64,000 nucleotides of DNA, from contig OX578153.1 in assembly GCA_951213105.1 (NCBI GenBank), positions 51,431,020-51,495,019 of the forward strand. Direction: 5' to 3'. Below, one piece after another: positions 56,561 through 64,000 of this stretch. Source of the stretch: Amaurobius ferox. Lineage: Eukaryota > Arthropoda > Arachnida > Araneae > Amaurobiidae. Below the pieces are notes generated by a model. It was not told the origin of the DNA, made no database searches, and saw nothing but the letters and a program-made list of their open reading frames with translations. Position 1 is the stretch's first letter; each line of letters opens with the position of its first letter. The translations under genes and the position numbers were made by a program.

Positions 56561-57155
56561 TCCACGAAAGCACATATTGCTTCTTGAACTCTAATTGCCG
56601 AATACCACCGCTACTGTACGGTCAGATTCTAATTGTCGAAAATTCCCTGCTTGTTGCCACATCATTTCACCTGAGGTCCAGATACGCCCTCAGTATTTCT
56701 ATTGGTTGTTCCTCAAGGCGATACAGCAATACTTCTTCATTAGCCGCCTTATTAACCAATCTGCATGGTTTAAGCCTTGGTCCTCGAGATGATTTCTGAC
56801 CCAACTACACCTGCAATTTATGTGCACTCAATTCATTGGGGTCCTTCCAGGCCAGGAGTGTCGTAAAATGGCGCCGAAGAGTTTGCGCTTTGTTTCTCAG
56901 TACATATCATATAAATCTCCGAAACTGCATAAATGTATCCTGATCTCACAGAAATGTTGACGACCAATTGTCATGTTCAGAGAAAACGAAAAAGAAAAAG
57001 AAAAGCAGATGTCGAGAAAGCACTTTTACAATGGTTTCAAATAGTATGGTTGTAGTAATGCCAACATGAATGGTTGAAGTAATATCAACAATGACGGTGA
57101 TTTCAGAGAATGATATATTAGAGGTTAAAAGCGATTCGTGTCTGGGTGCTCTGCA

Positions 57156-57187
<32 letters not shown>

Positions 57188-57284
57188 GTGTGTATATATA
57201 TATATTTACATATATTTATGTCGTCCTTATGATTTAGGTTCTTGGTCTATCTAGTACTGAAAAAGTGTTTCCTCGAAGCAACTG
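56561..57284. other. Intergenic sequence
   Basis: (TA)n at 57156-57186. An isolated TGGCGCCGAAG at 56870 resembles a tRNA primer-binding site but has no flanking LTR. No gene. Confidence 0.4.
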
Positions 57285-59300
57285 TATACAGTATCTGTAT
57301 ATACTAATTTCCAAATGTCCGTCTGTCTGTCAGTCTGTTCGTCTGTCTGTCACACTCTTTTTAGTCACTTCCCGAATAGATAGAGACTTGGAATTTAGTA
57401 CACGGCTCGGTCGTTTGATAAAAACCCCGGGAAAAATCGAATTTTTCGGAAACGTTCTCTAGAGGAGGTGCTCCGCACCAAAACTTTCGAAAAGTGAAAT
57501 GACAGGAAAGCATGCTTCGCGATAAGATAGAGACTTCAAACTTGGTGTATGGGTAAATTGTTCGAAAGGACGAAAGTGTGCAATTTCAGAATTTCAATAT
57601 TTTCTACTTAAGGGGGTGCCGTACACCAAAATGTTCGATTTACTGAATAAATGAGAAAAGGTTCTTTTAAAATTTGATAGGGGCTTGAAATTTGGTATAA
57701 GGCCTAATCATTTGACGAACACACCTAAGACGAATATAGTTTTTCAAGAATGTTCGTTTATGGGGGGGTGCTTCAAAAAAAAAAGTTCGAAAGGTGAATT
57801 GATAAAAAAAGCATGCTTTGAGATGAGATAGAGATATCAAATTTGGTGTAAGAGTAGATAACTTGGAAGGAAGAAAGTGTACAATTTCAGTTTACCAATA
57901 TATTCTACTTTAGAGGGTGCCACACACCAAAACGTTCGAAAAGTGAAATGATAGGAAAGCTTGCTTTGCGACGAGATAGACCTCAAATTTGATGTATGGG
58001 TAAATCTTTCGAAAGGAAGAAAGTGTGCAATTTCAGATTTCCAATACTTTCTATTTAAGGGGGTGCCGCACACCAAAATGTTCGATTTATCGAATAAATG
58101 AGAAAAGGCTCCTTTAAAATTCCATAGAAGCTTGAAATTTGGTATATGGGATAATTATTTGACGAAAACACCCAAGATCAATACAGTTTTTCAAAAATGT
58201 TCGTTTAAGGGGGTGCTCCGGAGTAAAACGCTCGAAAATTGAATTGATAAAAACCATACTTTAGAATGAGATAGAGATATCAAATTTGGTGTAAGGGTAG
58301 ATAGTTTGGAAGGAAGAAAGTGTACAATTTCAGTTTACCAATATTTTCTAGTTTAGGGGGTGTCGCACACCAAAACGTTCGATTTTCGGAATAAAGGAGA
58401 AACGCCCCTTTTAAAACGTGATAGAGGCTTGATATTTGGTATATGAACGAATCATCTGATAGAAATCACAAAAAGAATAGCGTTTTTCAAAAATGTATAT
58501 CTAAGGGGGTGGGTACTCCACACAAAAGCATTTAAAAGATGAAATGCTGGAAAAGCGTGCTTCGCGATGAGATAGAGACTTCAAGTTTGGTGTACGGATA
58601 AAAAATTGGAAAGGAAGAAAGTGTGCAATTTCAGTTTTCCAACATTTGCTATTGTAGAAGGGTGCCGGTCACTAAAATGTTCGCCTCCTTTACAATGTGA
58701 TAGAGGCTAGAAATTTAGTATATGGGCTAACCATTTGACAAAAAAAAACCAAATATGAATACAGTTTGACAAAAATGTTCATTAACGAGGTGCTACACAG
58801 AGAAACGTTCGAAAGGTGAAGTGATAGAAAAAACATGCTTCTGGATAGGATAGAGACTTCAAATTTGATGTACTGATAGATAGCTAGAAAGCAAGAAAGT
58901 GTGAAATTTCAGATTTCCAATATTTGCTACTTTAAGGGGTGCCACACACTAATATGTTCGATTTTCGAAATAAATGAGGCACGCTTCCTTTTAAATGGGA
59001 TAGAGGCTTGATATTTGGTATATGGACCAATCATCTGATAAAATACCCAAGACAAACAGAGTTTTCCAAAAATGTTCATTTGTGGGTGTACTTCACAGAA
59101 AAAAGGTGCAAAGGAGAAATAATAAAATAGGGGTGCCTCGGGATGAGATAGACTTTAAAGTACGGGTAGATAATTCGAAAGGAAGAAATGCGCAAATTAA
59201 GTTTCCTAATATTTTCTTCTTTAGGGTGTTCTGCACACCAAAATATTCGATTTATCAAATAAATATGAAATTCCAATTATTAAAAACATTACGTTATTCA
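57285..59300 (+). repeat. About 145-bp alternating (dimeric) tandem array
   Basis: After a (GTCT)n-like start, about 13 monomers follow. One type carries 'gagatagagacttcaaa', 'ttggtgt', 'gtgcaatttcag'. The other carries 'gataggggcttgaaattt', 'ggtat', 'aatgttcg', 'gggggtgc'. They alternate, giving a period near 290 bases. Units are diverged by substitutions and small indels. No protein frame persists. Confidence 0.75.
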
Positions 59301-60232
59301 GGGGTTGCTTATTGCGAGACTGTTGATTTTCAACGGGTATTCGGCTAGTTGTTATTTTATTTATGCTTGAATAAGTTTTTGATGTTTTCCTTATTCTTTG
59401 CATAATGTTTTTACTCATACATAACGAAACGATGCCATTCAGACTAAATTAATATGCGAAAGATCAAATATTTCGTTGGGTTTGTCAGAAGTAGTTTAAA
59501 TATTGATAATTTTAAGCTAATATAATTAACACGTACGATTGAGAATTGCATAATTCTCATTATATGTGACATTAATACGTATAATCTCAATAAGCTGTGG
59601 CATTTACATAAAGCGAGATACAAATTTCGATGATTTCAATTTTTAATATTAAATATTACTGAACGCATTTCTTAAATACTGAACTAATACTGATACTAAC
59701 TCTTAAATATTATACTATATCTTAAAATAAGTCCAACATCATTTAAAAATAGACAGCAGTAATTACGTAAATGGATATTACAGCGCAAGGAAACATATTT
59801 GTGCATTAAAATGCAATTAAAAACTTTTTATAATATTCTAATCTAAATTTAGATTACATTTAGTTCGGAATGGGCAGTAAAGATAAAAATATTCATAAAA
59901 AATGCTCTTGAAATACAAATGCAAAAGTAAGGGACGCTTATGAGGACAAATATTCCCAAAGGATTTTACTGAGTAAATATCCCTTACTAATTCTCAAACG
60001 GGTATAAAATGAAATTGGATATGGGATTGAAAATGTTTTTAACATTAAGAGGAATTTTTCCTGAAGCCCTGGTATAAGACGCATAAATAATAAAAACACT
60101 TTTAAAAAAATAAAAAAGTGGTTCTAATTTAAAATGATATTGAGAGGAAATATTTTCAAAATTATTAAAAGCAATTTATGTATTAAACTTTTTAATATAA
60201 CATTACTTTATTTTGCTAATTTTTAACACTTT
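59301..60232. other. AT-rich intergenic sequence
   Basis: No gene or repeat recognised. Confidence 0.35.
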
Positions 60233-60652
60233 CCAACATAATTGCTAACATAATGCAATTTCCAACAAAAGTGTTTATGGCTGGTCATTCTGTCCGCCTG
60301 TCTGTCAGTTTGCACAATAACTGGCTTAAAAATGACTTTATCAAAATCAAATTTCAGTATATTGTTCAAACACCGTATGTGGGATATTTTTGAATAAAAA
60401 ATGAATATTATGACCCAATTGGTTTACGATTTAACTCGGGTTGAAAAAGTGAAATACATTGAAAGGTACAGGACATAATTTTTCAGACATTCCTTAAGCG
60501 AAATTGATATTCACACATTGCTTTGAAAATTTTAGAAAAAAATTTTAGAAGAAATATTCAAATTATCACATAAAATGTGTAAAAAAGTTTTCAAATTATA
60601 TTGAGTAGTTTTTTAAATAAAATTGAAACAATAATTACACCCATGATATATG

Positions 60653-61072
60653 CCAGCCAACGGCCCTACCGTGCTGAAAACACCGGTTCTCGTTAGATCA
60701 CCGAAGTCAAGCAGCATCGGGCGCGGTTAGTACTTGGGTGCGTGACCACCTGGGAACACCGCGTGCTGTTGGCACATTTCGGGCGCGATAGGCCGGTGGT
60801 TTGCGCGTTGGATTTGCACGCTGCCACAACTGCTGCCGTGTTCATGCGGAGTACGATCACGTTAAACATGTGGATCAGTAAGTCTTTCCGAGAGGTTGGT
60901 GGTAGGTGGAGGAGGGTACGGTTCCTGTGGATGCCTCCCCCACTGGGTTCCGGTCTAAATTGGGTGGCACTTCCAGGCCGTCCAAACCTTACACCTTTCC
61001 TTGCCATACACATTTCCTGTTACCTTACACCTTTCTGGTAGGTCGGACGGTCTGGGTCTCAACAACAACAAC
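60653..61072 (+). mobile_element. 5S-headed chimeric SINE (S11)
   Basis: 5S-like head (60656-60774), tRNA-like part 'gggcgcgataggccggtggt' lacking a B box, body, and a tail with a 45-bp local duplication ('ccttacacctttcc'), then CAACAACAAC. Flanked by the 13-bp CCCATGATATATG at 60640-60652 and 61073-61085. Confidence 0.9.
60656..60774 (+). rRNA. 5S rRNA-like sequence (head of SINE S11)
   Basis: Best-preserved 5S-like copy: GCCAACGGCCCTACC, 'gaaaacaccggttctcg', GATCACCGAAGTCAAGCAGC, 'tcgggcgcggttagtac', 'gcgtgaccacctgggaacac' and GTGCTGTTGGCA. 119 bases, no obvious indel. It is followed by CACATTTCGGGCGCG of the tRNA part instead of a T-run, so it belongs to the SINE. Confidence 0.85.
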
Positions 61073-61085
61073 CCATGATATATGA

Positions 61086-61142
61086 CGGCCGTCCAAATGG
61101 TTGCTCAAGTCTTCGGATGAGTCCGACGGTCTGGGTCTTCAA
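61086..61142 (+). mobile_element. 57-bp stem-loop mini-retroposon M3
   Basis: ACGGCCGTCCAAATGG, a CGGATGAGTCCG inner hairpin, GACGGTCTGGG and 'tcttcaa'. Flanked by CCCATGATATATG on both sides (61073-61085, 61143-61155). The same 13-mer also precedes SINE S11, so S11 and M3 share a duplicated target. Confidence 0.85.
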
Positions 61143-61870
61143 CCCATGATATATGAATAATAATTACATAATAATGATTATTGAATAATAATAATTGAAT
61201 AATAATAATTGAATAATAATAATGAATAATAATAATTGAATAATAATTGAAATAATAATTACGCCCATAATATATGTTTCCCGAAAGACATCACGTGACA
61301 CATCGTGAAATGAAATGTATTTTAATGCGTTACCGCAGATGTTTGAAAATCATTTTCGTTTATATTTAGTGTTGCATCCGTCATAAAGCCGTTTTATTTT
61401 TGCTTATTATATATGTATCTAAATTCTGCTTATACACAATTACAATATTTTTTATTTTAAATGATCACTGAATTTTGATTATTCCTACAACAAAGCCTAA
61501 TTATACTATTATACTATAGCATGCAGATTGTAATCAAATCAAGCGATTGTAAGTTGAGTCCCATTTCACCCAAAATCATTTAGCTTTGCAGTCTGGAATA
61601 TAAGTGATATGAATGATTGTATTAATCGATATGAATGATTGTATTAATCGATATGAATGATTCTATTAATTATTCATTGAATTTACATAAAGATGCAGTA
61701 GATTTATATTTCGATGGCATCATTTGAATAAAGTTCATTTGTGTAACTAGCATTGTTTTTCTCGATGAAGTATTACATTTTCAAGTATAATAAATTGCTG
61801 TAGTAATGTGATAATTTAAAAATATCACATTTTAAAATATCACATTTATGCATGATTGATTTTTTTTGTT

Positions 61871-62408
61871 TATTGATGATGCAGTTTCCTTATTATTACA
61901 AAACAATTTAATTATTACTGATAGTTTAGAAATAAATACGATAAATATGCTCATTTGCAAAAGAAAAAAAAATAGTAATTTAACCTGACGGCACACATGA
62001 CTTAACGTAGTGTAACTGAATTTATTTCTTACAAATCTAAAAGCACATCATTTATTTTTACTTCTAAGCAAGAGGAAGATTCGTCTAAAGTTAACATAAA
62101 TCCAAAATTGGCTGGCATCGTAAGGAAATTTGCCTTAAAATGTCAGATTTAAATAGGAGGGGAGAGATCTAACTTTAAGTCATTTTTAAAAAGAATCATT
62201 CCAGCCAATCAAAAATTTCACATTGTTAAAATCGGGGAGCTATTTCTTAGAGATACATTCGTGGTGTTTCAGGACGTATCCATACTTCATACTTCATATG
62301 TCATTTAAGATGGAACAGACATCTTAAAAAGCCAATTCAACCTTTTCTGAGACAAATATCAAGCGAGTAGTGAAAGAAAGAAATACAATTATTGGTTATA
62401 ACTTTTTT
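61871..62408. other. Intergenic sequence
   Basis: No gene or repeat recognised. Confidence 0.35.
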
Positions 62409-62945
62409 AACACTTTACAACAAAGTTGAAAAGTGTTTATAACTTTGTCCATTCTGTCTGTCTGTCTGTCTGTCTGTCCGTTAGCACGATAACTGCCGTA
62501 AAAATGACTTAATCAAAATGAAATTTTAGTATGTTGTTCAGACGGTTTGTAGGACCTATGGGAATATAAATGAATAATATCACCCAAATAGTTTTGGATT
62601 GAACCCGGGTTGAAAAAATGAAATACATTGAGCCCTATGGGACCTAATTTTTCAAAAATTTTTTAAGCGGATTTAAAATTCACAAATTGCTTCGAAAATT
62701 TTAGGTAATATTCAAATTGTTCCATAAAATATATAAAAAAAATTCAGCAAAATATATTCAGTAGTTTTTAAAATAAAAATTAAAATAATAATTACACCTC
62801 TTATATGAAGCGATCACGTGACCAAGATATGAAAATATCACATGACCCACTTCAAAATGATATATGGCATCCATCTTGTTTCAAAATCGTGATTTTTTAA
62901 GTTCTTTTTAATTCATATTGAGTGTTGTATCCGTCCTAAAAATAC
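62409..62945 (+). mobile_element. Family C element, copy C4, 3'-shortened
   Basis: Starts with the C hairpin (62409-62437), a (GTCT)5 tract, and tracks C1 closely through 'gcgatcacgtgacc' and 'ggcatccatcttg' up to 'gttgtatccgtcct'. It then diverges, so the second half is missing. Confidence 0.7.
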
Positions 62946-63233
62946 TTTATTTCCTTGAACGGATTGTCTGCTTTCATTTTCATTTTCCTTTTTCATTTCT
63001 GCTTTCATTTTCCTTTTTTTTTTTTTTCAGTGTTTCAAAATTGAAGGTTATTAACATTTTGATGATCTACTCTTATCAGATGAGCTTCTTAAACTTTACT
63101 AGAGAGGTATAAAAAGCTGATGTTCCGTCAAATCTTTGAATCATTTTTATTTTGAAGTGAGTCAAATTTATTTTTTTTTTAATTCATAAAGTGTAGTATC
63201 GGGAAGATGTCGCGCTAATAACATTTTCCTAGT
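62946..63233. other. Pyrimidine-rich and AT-rich spacer
   Basis: Repeated 'ctttcattttc' words and a T-run at 62970-63030. No gene. Confidence 0.35.
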
Positions 63234-63863
63234 ATATACAGGATGAGTCAGAACTCTTGGGCCAAACTTTAAGGGTGATAAATCACATCTAAACAAGCAA
63301 TTTTTTCCATACAAAGCAGGTGTGTGAAGCAAGAGGTGAACCTCTAGGTAGTAGCTCATGAAATGAGGAAATGATGACTCTCGGTGAAAAGAGGAAACAC
63401 AAAAATGACAGAGTAGGCACGAAGTACGCTTCACTAACAGAAATTGCAGAATACAGGGACAAAATTACAGAAACAGTTCAAAAGTGTGACCACCAGCAGT
63501 AATACAGGCTTCACAACTGTGACGTAGCAAGCGGAGCACTTTAGCAAAAATACCCAACATATCTTGGACAACGCCGGCAGCAACAGCAATCCTAGCAACA
63601 AGGTCCTCGTCGGAGTCGATGGACTAGATGGGCTAGATGGGCTAAATGAGACAAGAAGTTTTAGCTTTTTTGCTAAAGAAATTTTACATTCAGCTTAAAC
63701 CCTGGCTAGTTCTGAAGCAGTCGTCGCTGTATTCAATGTCAACGACGTCTAGCGATTCACCTCTTGCATTACGACCCTGCTTTGTATGACAAAAATTGCT
63801 TGTTTAGATGTGATTTATCACCCCTTAAAGTTTGGCACAAGAGTTCTGGCTTACTCTTTATAG
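63234..63863 (-). mobile_element. Mariner-superfamily MITE with about 110-bp TIRs
   Basis: 63234-63346 and 63745-63863 match in inverted orientation through 'cagaactcttg', 'gccaaactttaag', 'gtgataaatcacatctaaac', 'aagcaatttt' and 'atacaaagcagg'. TA edges are present. The interior keeps a transposase C-terminal fragment on the minus strand. It shares GGGCCAAACTT with the element at 33456-35040. Too short to be autonomous. Confidence 0.8.
63465..63626 (-). pseudogene. Transposase C-terminal fragment, mariner superfamily
   Basis: On the minus strand the frame reads SIDSDEDLVARIAVAAGVV, QDMLGIFAKVLRLLRHS, CEACITAGGHTFELFL and a TAA stop at 63465-63467. It aligns by eye with the C-terminus of the relic at 34502 (AAAAEV, MPGLFERV, RCEACI, GGRSFEPLL). 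The catalytic domain is missing, so it is inactive. No frameshift occurs within the fragment. Confidence 0.75.
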
Positions 63864-64000
63864 ATTTTTAGTCAGACACCTTTGTCAGATTGGAAATGAC
63901 AGCTTATGGATATAACAGTCAAAATGTCTTTATCATCTTGATTTTTTTGACAACAGACGTATGACAGACATGCAAAGGCATAGAAGCAAAGGCATAGTGC

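Larger units (their letters stand above)
60233..61870 (+). mobile_element. Family C element, copy C3, interrupted by a SINE cluster
   Basis: Starts with an altered C hairpin (60233-60276, extra 16 bases), then 'tgtctgtcagtttgcacaat'. Interrupted at 60640-61155 by a 5S-headed SINE and a mini-element. It resumes with 'atcacgtgacac', 'caacaaagcctaatt' and 'gaatttacataaag' to 'tgcatgattgattttttt'. Includes a local expansion of 'aataataattg' (61156-61260) and three 'gatatgaatgatt' units (61607-61670). Confidence 0.65.

Noticed and set aside
56317..56799. 160-codon plus-strand frame
   Set aside because: It exists because a 36-bp minisatellite is a multiple of three. Outside the repeats there is no recognisable domain and no splice or promoter support.
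56870..56880. LTR retrotransposon primer-binding site TGGCGCCGAAG
   Set aside because: No LTR ending in CA precedes it, no second LTR was found, and no gag/pol sequence follows.
60656..60774. Functional 5S rRNA gene
   Set aside because: The 5S-like sequence is well preserved but runs without a T-run terminator into a SINE, and the composite has target duplications. It is a mobile derivative.
61086..61142. Hammerhead ribozyme in the mini-element
   Set aside because: CGGATGAGTCCG resembles part of a hammerhead core, but CTGATGA and the GAAA strand are absent and the pairing is better explained by a simple hairpin.

Overview
The window looks like a non-coding, repeat-packed stretch of an AT-rich animal genome, most likely an arthropod and possibly an arachnid. 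Clues are Tc1/mariner-superfamily remnants, LINE-dependent SINEs with internal Pol III promoters, many (TA)n, (CA)n and (GTCT)n tracts, and no operon structure. No complete host gene is visible. One short open segment ending in a consensus splice donor (37481-37600) is the only host-exon candidate. The only long intact reading frame is a 695-residue reverse transcriptase on the minus strand (29557-31644).

Layout. 1-11.5 kb: old repeats, a cluster of perfect palindromes (3.3 kb), a 1.26-kb TIR element with internal repeats (4.0-5.25 kb), a 31-bp minisatellite and a 41-bp satellite of about 26 units (7.85-8.88 kb). 9.9-28 kb: dispersed hairpin-ended elements, here called families A, B, C and F4, often nested, plus a three-SINE nest at 23.9-25.0 kb. 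29.1-32.3 kb: the RT element between two (TA)n tracts. 32.7-35.8 kb: SINEs, a decayed mariner-superfamily element holding a three-SINE array, and a 782-bp TTAA-flanked foldback. 36.4-39.4 kb: tandem repeats. 40-53 kb: a dense run of A and B elements. 53-64 kb: unassigned sequence, a roughly 145-bp alternating tandem array (57.3-59.3 kb), two C elements, a third SINE cluster and a mariner-superfamily MITE with a transposase fragment.

The most interesting system is a SINE group built from interchangeable parts. Some copies have a tRNA-derived head with A and B boxes. Others have a nearly complete 5S rRNA fused in front of a tRNA-like part that has lost its B box. All share a body, a 3' stem-loop tail and a CAA-rich end. 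A third form, only 57-60 bp long, consists of little more than the stem-loop tail, yet three copies carry their own target-site duplications. Its stem shows paired compensatory changes. At three loci these elements were inserted serially at one target, leaving the same duplication three times. The LINE that supplies the machinery is not in the window. The RT at 29.6-31.6 kb is of a different type and I do not claim it mobilises these SINEs.

Families A and B share an architecture resembling non-autonomous Helentrons (DINE-1-like): subterminal inverted ACTTTCC motifs, a microsatellite, and two successive hairpins at one end. That class assignment is inference. All boundaries were read by eye and may be off by a few bases; no alignment or database search was run.
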